Of a stretch of DNA of 64,000 bases, positions 23,001-34,607 are shown in pieces. The stretch is from Zingiber officinale (lineage: Eukaryota > Streptophyta > Magnoliopsida > Zingiberales > Zingiberaceae): positions 83,680,281-83,744,280 of the forward strand of contig NC_055999.1 of assembly GCF_018446385.1 (NCBI RefSeq), read 5' to 3'. The stretch's first letter is position 1. Each line of letters begins with the position of its first letter. Below the pieces are notes generated by a model. The model was given only the letters and a program-made list of their open reading frames with translations. It searched no databases and was not told the DNA's origin. Position numbers and translations under genes: made by a program.

Positions 23001-25596
23001 TTTGAAATATTTTTTCCTTTTTTGGCATTCAATCATATATTTACTTCTGCACAGTTCTAAAAAAGGCACATATTTGATTGAGCAATTGACTACAAGTTTA
23101 ATAAAATGACAAAATTTTAATAAATTTTCACTACACAAACCCATAAAGAGAGGACCACCACATAATTGAAGCTAATTGTCTGGAGTTGCAGGAAAGAATA
23201 ATCAAAAGTAAACCTGCTAAATGTGTATACAAATTAAAGAGTTCATTTTAATATATCGTTTCTTATTAACTTATTAATTGAGTTGTGCCTCATGCACTTA
23301 TGTCCTTGTATGCAGTGTTATTCCGAAGTCTTTGATGCTAAAGGAGGTGAGTTAGTTCTCTGAAGCTCCCTCTCTTTCTTTTATACAAATTAACAATGAA
23401 TGTGAATGAAAAGCACTGTTTGTTCTTTTGTTGCTGTTACCTGTAGTTAACTGGCGGGCCAGTAGGAGAAGTTAGGGAAGTATCGGACATGCATGAAATG
23501 TAATGTAAGTCCAAACAAACAAATTTTGTTTATCTTAAGTCCTTTATCTTATCTCAATTTTGTAATGTTAGGCGGGCCGGTAGACCAAACAAACTTCTCC
23601 TTCAGTCCTTTATCTTATCTCAATTTTGTTTCTTCTTCTGGATCTAATTTTTGCTTATAGAATTAGCTTTTTGTGAAATGTAATGTAAGTGCATGCGTAT
23701 CACACCTTCCATTTTCTATAAGCATATAATATAATAATAAGATCGGTATTAAAATAGGAGATAATGAGTTATTTATAAGGAAATGTAGATGAGAATATTA
23801 GGATGAATATGTGGACATATGACAATGAAAAATATAAGACATGAGAATAATCAAAGTTATACTTATCAAGAAAAAACTGAAAAATAAATTTAAGATGAAA
23901 ATATGTACGTAAACAATTAATAAATAAACGATGTGAAATTATAAAAGTTATACACATTTAGCAATGGTTGTTATATATTCTTTAATCTATATTTCCTAAG
24001 TGGGAAAACATAATAGAAGCTTCAGAGCAGTGGTCTGGGGAACAACTTTACTGGCCCTTGGGTTACTGAAGCTTACAAATTTCTTACTGCCAAGAACGTT
24101 TCAAACCTGGTTGATTTATCTGCATCTATTCTATAGAAACTCTAGCTATCACCTCTAAGTTCTCAATGCATTCACCATTAATTGATTGCAGCAAAAGGAA
24201 ACCACTGCATGTAATAGACTTTTCGACTTGATCTCTTCTCCAAGTAAGAACATTTCAAACCTAGATACCTAGTAAATCCACATCTGTTCTATATAAACCC
24301 GTCACCTCTAAGCTCTCAATGCATTCATTCACCATTTACTTCCTCAATACATGCTCTAGTACTGAGAATTCAAGCTATGCAAGGAATGACTATTAAACTC
24401 CTCATTGCACTGCTTGCCTTGGCTTCCTCACGCAAAGGGTATGCATGCATGCAACTTTACTCTCGAAAACTAGAAGATATATTGAAGTCATTATCAGAAG
24501 AACATGAAAATTTACTTACAATCTTGTGTACTGTGTCCACCAAATCTTCACCTTCAAACTCTCCTCCTTTGTTGGCGCGTCCTTTCTTCCACATAATAGC
24601 TCTATTGATGTCATTATCATCACATAATTCAGTCCCCTACAACAAAGAAAAATCAAATAACAAATGTGAAATAATTTAATGTGAATCAATTAGAGGGTTC
24701 TTAGAGGAAATATATTTTAAAAATACTTACAATTTCTTCAGCAAAGCGTGCATACCCTTTGCGTGAGAGTCGATGAGGATATCTATTTTTTTCCTTCGCT
24801 CTTTTTGTTGATCACTGAGTTTCTAGTTATTTCAAACAGGCGACATATCAAATTTGAATAATACATAATGAATTATGATCGAATAGTTTCAAAAGAAAAA
24901 ATTTAGAATCTTACAATGAAATCTTCAGAAATGCGACTAATGACAAACGCACGCCAATCTTCTCTTGTAATTTCAAAGCCAATAGGTGGCTCATTCAACT
25001 CCTCAGGTTTGTCACGCCTGCTTAAAATAAATTTTTGGGTGAGATGGGTCTTGTATTGCCTCCACTTACTGTTTGCAGACCTCAAACATCCCTTTTTCCA
25101 CTTTGAGTCAACATTATAAATCAATTGTACATCAAATAAGTGGAAAACATTAATAAGATTAATTAAGACAAACATAAAATATATCTATCATTAGTAGTGA
25201 AATATTATAATTGTTAAAACATGCTAACTTGCTTACATTGACTGATTCCCATATTAATTCTTTGACAGCAATTGGGACTTGCTTCCATGTCTTGTATTTA
25301 ATATTAACCTTTTGCCGAGCCAAGACACCAATGTAACTTTGCATGGCTACAGCAGCTGGTCCTATCGGTTGTCCAAAATTATTGAATGACACCTCATTTC
25401 TAATACCTTGCATTCTTTGCTTTGTAATCTTATCCAACTGTGTGCGACCTCTAGAAGTTCTTGAGGAGATAGTGTCTTTGGAATCCAACACTTTATCACC
25501 CTCGCAACTCTCTTCACGGGCAGCTGTAATGACTTCTTTACCCTTGTCCAACTTTGCAAGTTGCCCTATTCTCTTACTCTTTCTAGTAGAATCCAT
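20042..25596 (-). CDS. CACTA second gene: Ptta/En/Spm region plus Ulp1-like cysteine protease
   Basis: The likely start is the ATG at 25596 (MDSTRKSKRIGQLAKL). Exons on the minus strand are approximately 25596-25240 (basic region, then NNFGQPIGPAA); 25130-24915 (WKKGCLRSANSKWRQYKTHL); 24830-24730 (SRKGYARFAEEI); 24640-24515 (RAIMWKKGRANKGGEFEG); 22845-22445 (coiled-coil-like, HKRELKEAKMQILEQDVRIQ); 22360-22110; 21990-21735 (LDLEDINSLYHLEAISGNLI); 20945-20755; about 20690-20590; 20343-20236; and 20128-20042. The first four match the plant transposase family Ptta/En/Spm (TNPA-related). The last exons carry a peptidase C48 (Ulp1/SUMO protease) layout: HWNLSVI at about 20665, a DSL after YW, and QCGFFVMRFMREII with the catalytic Cys. 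A one- or two-base shift near 20617 interrupts the exon with DSL. Exon borders of the last two exons are exact in phase; the others are approximate. TNPA-type proteins bind the subterminal repeats; the role of the protease part is unknown. Confidence 0.75.
22960..24480. other. Large intron of the CACTA second gene with foreign pieces
   Basis: This 1.5-kb gap between exons of the second gene is longer than its other introns. It contains a near-duplicate of about 90 bases (24100-24190 and 24240-24335, each with 'catctattctata/catctgttctata' and 'ctctcaatgcattca'). It also has possible plus-strand exon pieces at about 23312-23352 and 23457-23500 with GTGAGT and GTAAGT donors. None was identified. 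It looks like insertion of captured DNA. Confidence 0.45.
24285..24445 (+). promoter_or_regulatory. Possible captured promoter and signal-peptide start
   Basis: On the plus strand a TATA-like box (CTATATAAAC at about 24289) is followed some 85 bases later by an ATG at 24377, reading MQGMTIKLLIALLALASS. That is a hydrophobic start typical of a secreted plant protein. The similarity then ends and the frame runs into antisense of the transposon exons. It may be the 5' end of a captured small secreted-protein gene. The source was not recognised. Confidence 0.4.
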
Positions 25597-25854
25597 TGAT
25601 CTGTAACAACTTAGACTGATCAACATAAGTTTAGTTAGAAACATGCATAAACTCACAGCAAGATGATATATTTACACCAACAAATTCACAACAGTATGAA
25701 AAAAAATAAAAGATAAAAGCAGAAACTTGCAGCAACATCACAACATATCTGATTCGAATTAAAGTGAGGAATATAACATATTAATATTGTCCACAAATTC
25801 ATCCTCATAGGTAAATTGTTTACACACTTATAATCAAAAGCAAAAATTCAGCAA

Positions 25855-28800
25855 TTAAATATTGTCAATCCAACTTCCATCACAGTCTTCACGAATACAT
25901 GGTGGTTCATTATCATCTTCTCCGTCAATATCCATTGATGGTAACCCCCTACTAAAACATTGATAGTGGATAGCAGTGTCCTCTAACTCTTCGCCCTTTA
26001 GGTATTCAAAGTAGTCTCTGTTTGGTGTTGCAAGTACAACACTCCATAAAGGATCTTCGGGATCTTGAATGTAAAATACTTGCTTTGCTTGGCTTGCCAG
26101 GATAAAAGCGTCAGATTTGAATCCAAGTCTATTGAGGTTTACCAATGTGAAACCAAGATCATCTACTTTAATGCCGTTATTATGCTCCACCCAATTACAT
26201 TTAAACATTGGAAGTTGAAATTTATGGTAATCAACTACCCATATTTCTTCTATAACTCCATAAAAAACCATATCTGACACAATAGGATTTTTATCCTTTG
26301 CACTTGCAACTTGCATTGTCTTTGCAACTAAGCTGACTCTGGAGTTTTGAACAACTCGTATAGCATCACGCTCTTTTGTAGCATAAGTAACCCCATCAAT
26401 CAAATAGCTAGAGTATTTTAGTACTTGCTTGTTAGGCCCGCGAGCTATCCACATCAATCTTTCTGAAACTTGATGAGTGGAATGGTCAACTACATCAGCA
26501 ACCTAAATTTTTTATGCAATAAATATTTAATTATGCATAAATATGAAAATGAATGTATGCCAATATGTAATACTAAAGAAACTTACACGATCACGCAACC
26601 AAGTAATAAACGTTCGATTATGCTCATCTTGTAACCACTTCTTGGACTTAGCCTTACGAGGAAATCTTGCATTCAAATACGTCATGTGTTCCCTAATCAA
26701 ATTATTTGGTATAAATAAACCAACAGAATGTAAGCAAACCACATTAAAATATTAATAAGTTAGATACATTACTCGATATAGAGATCAATCTCAGCATCAT
26801 TTGCCAATACATAACGATGTGCTTGCGTCAACTCATCGTGAGTAGTGGAGTAGACTACTGCACCTGATAAAGGCTTAGTAAGTTCTATTTGTCGATGACT
26901 TGATGGGATCCCAATTGTGTGCACACTAGACAGATAGTCTGAGCAAAATTCAACAGCCTCTTCAGCAATATAAGATTCAGCCATACACCCTTCAGGTCGA
27001 TTGCGATTTCGCACATAACCTTTCAAAATCTTCATGTATCTTTCAAATGGATACATATACCTATACCAAACCGGTCCACACAGTTTCACCTCCCGCACAA
27101 GATGAACACTTAAATGAATCATTATATCAAAAAATGAAGGGAAATACTTTTCAAGTAAACACAATATTGTCACAATCTCTCTTTGCATATCATCCATCCT
27201 TGAAACATCTATCACTTTATTACATAACACATTGAAGAAGAAACACAAGCGAGTGATAGTGTCTCTAACATGTTTGGGCAAAACACCACGTATCGCAACA
27301 GGAAGCAATTGTTGCATTAAAGCGTGGTAGTCGTGTGACTTAAGGCCAATAAGTTTTAAGTCCTTCAACGACACGAGGTTTTTAACATTAGATGAGTAAC
27401 ATGATGGAAGTTGTATTCCAAACAAAGAATTCAAAATTTTCCTTTTCTCATCCTTACTAAGTGTATAACAGTCTGTTGGCAAAAATGTTTTCTTCTCCCC
27501 CATCCTTGGTGCCAAATCTGTCCTGACATTCATTTCCAAAAGGTCTAATCTCGCTGCTACTCCATCCTTTGTTTTTCCTGGAATATCAAGTAACGTTCGA
27601 TAAGACTTTCACAAATATTCTTTTCAATGTGCATCACATCAAGAACATGTCGAATGTATAGATGTTTCCAATACTGAAGTTCAAAGAAAATTGATTTTTT
27701 TTCCAGCATGATTTTACATCATCATTCGACTGAGACTTTCTACTCATTTTTCCCCAATGACAATTAATTCTTTCAACTCTTTCAAAAACTTCATCGCCAC
27801 TTAATGGTTTTGGAGCAGGGTTAAATTCTTGGTTCCCATTAAATGCCTTCCGTTGCCTTCGATAAGGATGAGTTGCAGGTAGAAACCTTCTATGACCTGT
27901 ATAAGACATTTTCCTACTATGCTTCAACCTTGTTGAATAGGTATCTTCACCACAAATAGGACATGCATGATATCCTTTCACAATGCATCCTGACATGTTC
28001 CCATATGCAGGAAAATCATTGATCGTCCATAATAAGATAGCCCTAAGCATAAAAGTTTCTTGGCGATATGCATCATATGCTTCGACACCTATATCCCATA
28101 AGCATTTTAAGTCATCAATTAGAGGTGCTAAGTAAACATCAATATCATTTCCTGGCTGTTTGGGACCAGAAATTAACAATGTGAGCATCATAAATTTTCT
28201 CTTCATACACAACCATGGAGGAAGATTATAAGTAATCATTAAAACTGGCCAACAACTATATGCAGAACTCATTAAACCATGAGGATTCATCCCATCAGCT
28301 GATATAGCCAATCTGAGATTTCTTGCCTCAATACCAAAATCTGGCCATTTGCGATCAACTATTTTCCAAGAAGGTGTATCAGCTGGATGGCGTAAATATC
28401 CATCACAAAGTCTTTTTTCGGCATGCCAAGTCAACTCCTTAGATATCTCTTTATTCCGAAACATTCTTTGAAATCTTGGAATAGGGGGGAAGTACCACAA
28501 AACCTTGGCAGGAATTCCTTCATTTATCATATTTTTTTTCCCAACTTCCACCTTGACATCCCGCAAGTAGGGCAATTAGTTAAATCCTCATACTCCTTCC
28601 GGTATAAGATACAATCATTAGGACAAGCGTGAATTTTTACATAATCCATCCCTAATGCAGATAAGCTTTTCTTTGCATCATACAGAGATAAAGGCAATTT
28701 ATTGTCATCTGGAAGTATTTCTCCTAACAAACTGAGTAGGTCGGTGAAACTTTTATCACTCCAACTATATTTGGCCTTCAAGTTGAATAATTTCACAATT

Positions 28801-29222
28801 GCAGATAACCTTGTAAATTTAGTGCATCCCGGATATAAAGGTGTCTCGGCATCTTCAAGAAGCTTATTGAATTGGGTTGGATTCTCAGCATAACTATCAT
28901 ATGCATCATGAACCATATTTATTGGTTCCTCACGAACATATTCATTTGGCCCTACTTGGTCACTTTCATTTTGTGAAATCCCTATCGTAGATCTTTCGCC
29001 GTGCCATATCCATGTATGATATGTCATATCTATACCGTTACAATACAGATGTGCCCTGATAGTTTGTATATTTTTCTTCTTTAGATTGCCACATTTTGCA
29101 CATGGGCAAGATATTCCCATATTCGGATCATTAGTGTTTTCCATTGCAAATTGCAAGAAAGACTCAACTCCATTCTCATATTCACGTGATAGTCTATCCT
29201 TTGACATCCAATCTTTGTCCAT
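25855..29222 (-). pseudogene. CACTA TNP2-type transposase gene, several frameshifts
   Basis: The start is the ATG at 29222 (MDKDWMSKDRLSREYENGV). In order on the minus strand: the N-terminal transposase-associated region with CPCAKCGN and ACPNDCILYRKEY (29222-28530); the TNP2 catalytic region with KWPDFGIEARNLRLAISADG, SGPKQPGNDIDVYL and CPICGEDT (28575-27634); the DUF4218-like region with FFNVLCNKVID and YMYPFERYMKILKGYVRNRN (27539-26773); a 106-base exon (26692-26587, EHMTYLNARFPRK); and a last exon (26502-25855) with the DUF4216-like block GFTLVNLNRLGFKSDAFILA and the stop. The last three exons join in phase by GT-AG borders. The first half carries three one-base shifts: in an 8-base A run at 28532-28539, in another at 27695-27702, and near 27600. 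This is the enzyme that cuts and joins CACTA ends. As read it cannot be made in full. Confidence 0.9.
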
Positions 29223-30200
29223 TCTTTATAACTAATCAATCAACAATGAGCTAATACCTAAAAATATTAACACAAACAATAGTGTGAAACTATAACAAAA
29301 TATTTAAACAATTAATCAAAATTGTATTTCTACCTGAAAATTTTTGACCATACAGGTTTCTCATCAAAATGCAATCCCAATAGCAATTTTCTCACTTGGG
29401 GAGATAACCTAGTTATCTATATTATCCATATGTACATGTTTGTTAGAGTCTACGTATAGGTAGTTAGGTACTTTTGCCTTGGTATAAATTGTAGAGTCAT
29501 ATAATATTGGAGCATTCACCAAAACATATTCTCTATTGAAACATGTTAACCTTTAGTTGAAAAATGAAACCATTCCAGGAAAATGCTTGAATTATAACTT
29601 ATAATAAGCAACTTTGTTTCTTTAGCACTTGAGAATCTGCAACTTCCTCAAAGGGACATCAACATAAGCAACTCAATGCAATAGTGCATGATGTATTAAA
29701 TCATACTTAAGCCATTAAGCTCTTAGAAGGCATGTGACATAAATATAACAATAGTAGTTGATATAAATTCAACAAACTGAGTAGGCACAAGTCACTGCCC
29801 AGAATTAAGATGAGATAATGCAGAACACAAGTTTTAGATACAATAAAAATGAGAGATATTCTCTGCGCATTAAGGGTACACAATAAAAATAATAGTAGAA
29901 TAACACTAGAGATTGATTAATTTCAAGCTGCACATTATACCTGACGACAAAGAAAGGCTGGAATGTGAATAATATCTGCAACTTGGCCAACAGCTTCACA
30001 CTGAATTTGAGAAAAAAGGATAGCATGTTATATGCTTCATGCTATTTTTAAGGATTAATACCTATTGCCAAAGTCTATAGCTAAACGTTTAAAAATTCCA
30101 GATTAAATCATGAGAAAATACAATCAGGGGAGGGGGAAAATTGATGCAGTATGAATCCGGCAAAATGGCTAGTTCGGAAAATAATCAAAAATAAACAAAA
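29223..30200. other. Upstream region of the transposase gene
   Basis: Non-coding AT-rich DNA between the TNP2 ATG and the GC-rich right end, probably the leader and first intron of the transposase transcript. No exon was recognised. Confidence 0.45.
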
Positions 30201-30229
30201 TCTTATTCTAGAGGGATGGAAGAAATTTT

Positions 30230-30665
30230 ACCTTTCTTTCTTCCGTTCCTCCTACTCTCGAATCTGCTCTGCGAGGAAGGAACTAAGATCGAAGGGTTCA
30301 GAGGAGTTGAGGAGCCGTGAGAAGATTAGGAAGGATAAGCTGACTTTGATTGAGGAGATGGGGAAATGCGAGATTAGGGATCTCGACTTGGAGGAGTTGG
30401 GCCGGCGTGAGGAGTTTTGCGTGAGGAGTTTGGGTCGAGATTAGGGTTCAGAGGAGATCACGCGGCAAGGAGAGGAGAAGGCGCTCGTGGAGAGGAGAAG
30501 GCGCTCGTGGAGAGGGGTGGAGAGGAGAAGGCGCTCGTGGAGAGGAGAAGGAGAGGAGAAGGCACTCGTGGAGAGGAGTGGAGAGGAGAACTCGTGGAGA
30601 GGAGTGGTGAGGAGAAGGCGCGCGCGCGTTGAGGGTTTAGAGTTTAGCAAAGCGAGGGCTGCGAA
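30230..30665. repeat. GC-rich promoter-proximal region with GAGGAGAAGGCGCTCGTG minisatellite
   Basis: A GC-rich island at the 5' (right) end of the CACTA element. Between about 30470 and 30620 a unit of about 20-33 bases containing GAGAGGAGAAGGCGCTCGTG is repeated at least five times. GC-rich first exons next to the TIR are typical of the En/Spm 5' end, where methylation controls the promoter. Its regulatory role here is inferred only from position. Open frames across it are by-products of the repeat. Confidence 0.7.
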
Positions 30666-30689
30666 TTTATTTTAAGTGAGTTTAGGGGA

Positions 30690-30912
30690 AACATACACAA
30701 CACTTTAAAAAACGTTTTTTAAAAAAATGTTGTCTTTGACCATAAACAACAACACTAAAGACAACACTTCATTAAAAACCGTTGTCTTTAGTAAAAAGTA
30801 AATACCATAGACAACGCTTTTCACTAAAAGCGTTGTAAAACAAAGAACGACAACGTTTTTATTAAAAAGCGTTGTCTATTGGGTGTTGTTGAATGCAAAA
30901 ATTCTTGTAGTG
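30690..30912. repeat. CACTA right end: subterminal repeats and TIR
   Basis: The same ACAACG...CGTTGT motif as at the left end recurs near 30695-30720, 30760-30785, 30810-30835 and 30848-30878. The last bases, TTCTTGTAGTG, are the inverted partner of the left TIR. The CAT duplication follows at 30913-30915. Confidence 0.88.
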
Positions 30913-31048
30913 CATCTATAAAAGAGATAAAATATTTGAAACCACCTCTTGCCTGGATAGATATAGGACCACACAAATTAGAATAAACCAGTTATAACAC
31001 ATCTTTGGCTTTATACCCCTTGGCCTTAAAAGTTCTCTTGGTCATTTT
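30913..31048 (-). pseudogene. Older Copia integrase, continuation beyond the CACTA insertion
   Basis: The CAT duplicate at 30913-30915 is followed by sequence that aligns with 7105-7240 of the inner Copia element (integrase and GAG-pre-integrase border, minus strand). It continues the reading left at 15173. It ends where the plus-strand LTR starts at 31049. The rest of this older element, including its 5' LTR, is not in the window. Confidence 0.85.
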
Positions 31049-33490
31049 TGTTAGAGTGTATACTGAAAGCCTAAGCTTTTGTAGACATTTATTTTGAATA
31101 AAGAATCACATTTGGTCAAATTATCTACATTTATTTGTAGTTGTTCAATTAATTTATATTGTAGATAACATAGTATGTGGTGTCACATACAGAAGATAAT
31201 GTTATCAGTACCTTATAAATTATAAACAGTAGCTCACGACCAAAATAGAAAGGAACAAACCATTGGAAGGTCGTAGTGTAATTAGGTATTAGTTTATCTT
31301 AACTATATAATTACACTAGTACACTTAGAGTGTATTGAGTAGGACCATTAGAGGTCGTTTCTTTTATACTGACTTTATAAAGGAACAAAGACCTCAGTTA
31401 TTATGGAAGTGTGTGCTCTTAATCCTAATATAATAACAAGCACATATATTTGATATTTATTTCTTTAATTTATCAATGGGTGAGATTTAGTTCGATAAAT
31501 CAATAAGCCCGATAAGTTGGGAAATGATATCACTTGTAGTGTGTGTTATTGATTATAGAAGGAGACTGTGTCCTAGTGATCTAGGTTGATAATGTCCCCA
31601 AGAGGAGCTCATAAGGATTGTCATGTTAAACCTTGCAGGTGGACTTAGTCCGACATGATGATAAGGTTGAGTGGTACTACTCTTGGACTAAGATATTAAT
31701 TAAATGAGTTGTCAGTAACTTACTTAATTAGTGGACATTCGACATCTTAAACACAGGGAGACTAACACACTCATAATAAGAAGGAGCCCAAAAATGTAAT
31801 TTAGGATTGATGCGGTAGTTTAATAATAGTTCTTTAGTGGAATGAATTATTATTGATAAAATTAAGTTGTGTGTTCGGGGTGAACACGGGATGCTTAATT
31901 TTATTGGGAGACCAAAACCAATTCCTCCTCTCGGTCCCTATCGTAGTCTCTTACTTATAGAGTACTATACCCACCTATACCCACCTTCGTACCCATCTAA
32001 AAGGGCCGGCCAAGTTTTGCTTGGAGCCCAAGCAAGGGCCGGCCAAACCATGTTTAGATGGGATTGATTGTGGCCGGTCCAAGCATGGGTTCAACCTATG
32101 TGTGGCCGGCCATTAGAAATAGAAAAAGAATTTTAATTTTAAATTTTTTCTTATGTGGAATACATGATTTAAAAGAGAGTTTAAAAATTAAAATATTTCC
32201 TTTTATAAGATTCTACAAAAGATTAAGAGAAGAGTTAAATCTCTTTCCTTATTTGTAGATTAAAAGGTTGATTTTAATTTTGGTAAAAACTTTCCTTATT
32301 CATAAATCATCCACATGTTGAAAAGATAAATTTTAAAATTATAGAAATTTCCTTTTTAACATCAACCATGAAGGGATTATTAAAGAGAAATTTTATTTTA
32401 AAATTTTTCCGGAAGCAAATTAGGAAGCTTTAATTTTTCTAGCGAAAAATTTCCTTGTTTGCTTGTTTGATGTGGCCGGCCGTATACACTAAGAAAAGAA
32501 TTTTAATTTTAATTAATTTTAAAAAAAATTTCAATGGCAAAAGAATTAAGGAAGGTTTTATTAAAATTTCCTTATTTGCCAAGGCTAAGGAATATAAAAG
32601 AGGGGGTTTGGGTGCCTTCATGGACACAACCTCTATTCTATTTTCTTTCTCTTTTCTTCCTTGGTGTGGCCGGCTTCTTCAAGGTCTCTCCTCTCCTTGG
32701 TGTGGTCGAACCTCTCATCTTTCTTGGAGATCAAGTGGTGGCCGGATCTTAGCTTGGAGAAGAAGGAGAGAAAGCTTGCATCCCTTGGAGCTTGGTTGGT
32801 GGAAAAAGCTCTTCATCCTTTGGAAGTTTTGTGCTTGGCTGAAACTTGAAGGAAGGAGAAGAAGGTGCTAGGTGGTTCTCGTCTCGGAAGATCGTTGCCC
32901 ACACAAGGTCCGAGATTAGAAGAGGAATACGGTAGAAGATCAAGAGGTCATTATTCACAAAGAAAGGTATAACTAATAATTGTTTTCCGCATCATGTTAG
33001 TTTTGTTTCTTTGTAAAAATATCAAATACAAAAGGCATACGATTCTAGTTTTTTTGAATTAGTTTTCGAAGTTGTGTTCTTTTGTTTTTTCTTTTCCTTG
33101 TGATCTGATTGTTCTTAGTGGTTAACCTAGGGTTACTATGGGAAGGTTAAATATTTAATTTCCTTAAAAGGCTTTGTCTAGTCGGTGGTGGTTGCTCCCA
33201 TATCCAAGAAGGTCATGTGCCTCGCCATGTAGTACTAGAAGCCGATTTTGGAAATAGATATTTAATTGTCTTCGTGACCTAGGTGATTTGGATCGAACGT
33301 GTTAAGTTTCGCAGAAGATCCAAGTCTAAACCTAAAAGAACAAATAAATTAAACTTAGGATCAAACGTGTTAAGTTCCGCAGGTGATCCAAGTTAATTTA
33401 AAAGAACACATGGTAGCTAGGAAAAGGTTTAGACCTTTGTACAAATTTTTGTACAGTGGAACCGTTAGGTTTTCCGAGTAGCAACCAACA
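31049..33490 (+). repeat. 5' LTR of third Copia element
   Basis: Starts TGTTAGAGTG and ends GCAACCAACA, 2442 bases, the inverse complement of the LTRs at 2385-4761 and 9755-12170 with moderate divergence. GGCCGGCC sites recur near 32005, 32038 and 32105. With the copy at 9755-12170 it forms an inverted pair 19 kb apart. Confidence 0.92.
32593..32600 (+). promoter_or_regulatory. TATA box of third Copia LTR
   Basis: TATAAAAG, matching in inverse orientation the conserved boxes at 3282, 10652 and 1409. Confidence 0.6.
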
Positions 33491-33492
33491 AT

Positions 33493-33504
33493 TGGTATCA
33501 GAGC
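33493..33504 (+). other. Primer binding site for initiator Met tRNA
   Basis: TGGTATCAGAGC lies two bases after the LTR end. This is the standard plant Copia primer site, complementary to the 3' end of initiator methionine tRNA, from which minus-strand DNA synthesis starts. It is intact here and lost in the inner element at 9745. Confidence 0.92.
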
Positions 33505-34607
33505 TAGGGTTTTGCCTTTGTGTATTTGGTATTAGTTTAATTATGCACATGTCATACATAATTTAGGCAGGATAATAGTAGGATGTGCTAACTTTATGGA
33601 TGCAGGATCCAACTATTATGACTTATAGTTATTGTGTGTGTGATTGGACCCTTGGACATGTCAAGGGCATTTTATTGTGTGTGCATGATTGTATTATAAA
33701 ATACAGCAGGAGTTGTATTTAGTTTTATTAGGATTTTATTTTTGATCTAGATACATGTACATTTCTTTGAGGAATATAGGATCGAAAAATATAAAATTCT
33801 ATTTATGTCGCGAATCGAATCTTGCAAGGCGTAGAACTTTTAAAGGACCAGAGGCGCAGCGGAACAAGGAGCAAGATGGATGCGACAAATAGACCCGGTG
33901 GCGGTGGCCAAAAATGGCAGCAGCTAGGGATGACAACATACGGAGGACAACAATAGATAAAAGCCATAATAGTTGAAAATTAGTTTTTCTATTATTGCTT
34001 TTATGTTGTGCTGTGTGTGTTTGTTAGTATGCATGTTAAGTAGGCTAGCATAGTCAAAATTTCTCACTTTAAATAACTAAGTGGGAGAGAGATTTTAAAT
34101 AAATTCCACGGTCTCCATTACTGGTTTGTAAGTGATACAAACAAACTTGCGCGTTGGCTCTGAGTGCCTTCCTCCATATCGGATGAGTTTGTTTGTGGAT
34201 CACTAGAACAAACTTCCATTTTGGATGACTATAGGAAATTAATTAAGAGCGTGTGATCTTCCCCATCGGAAGGGGCACAATCTTATTAATGGACTTAGTG
34301 TCAAGTAATGGTATACACTTAGGCACGTCTAATAGTATCCTCCCCATCGGAGTCACTGCTATTATTCGTGTGACCAAAGGAAACCAACTATTAATTTTAT
34401 TTGTCAAAAAGTTAGGTTGACAAAATAATAAAATTAATGGGTTAAACCCTCCTTTTACAAATGTTGAATTTGTATACGTCCACACTATTGTGACATACAA
34501 AATTCACGGTGTTTTGAGCTGTTGGTTAATTTAAAATAGTATTGTTTGAGGAATCAATATTATTCTAAATTTATAGTTCTGACCAAAAGTTATTTGTGAT
34601 TCTTAGG

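Larger units (their letters stand above)
15174..30912 (-). mobile_element. CACTA (En/Spm-type) DNA transposon, 15.7 kb, with captured host gene pieces
   Basis: Both ends carry the terminal inverted repeat CACTACAAGAA: direct at 15174, inverted (TTCTTGTAGTG) ending at 30912. CAT is duplicated on both sides. Removing the element rejoins the interrupted integrase reading of the older Copia, which confirms both borders. Inside, on the minus strand, are a TNP2 transposase gene (25855-29222), a second gene with Ptta/En/Spm and Ulp1-like regions (20042-25596), and host-derived exons (15880-19676). The 5' end in transcription sense is the right end. At about 15.7 kb it is in the upper range for plant CACTA elements. 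Several one-base shifts in its genes suggest a non-autonomous copy or sequence errors. Confidence 0.95.

Noticed and set aside
30417-30675. Three overlapping open frames rich in Arg, Glu and Gly, or Ser, Leu and Pro
   Set aside because: They run through the GAGGAGAAGGCGCTCGTG minisatellite; a repeat with unit length near a multiple of three leaves frames open on both strands. No homology recognised.
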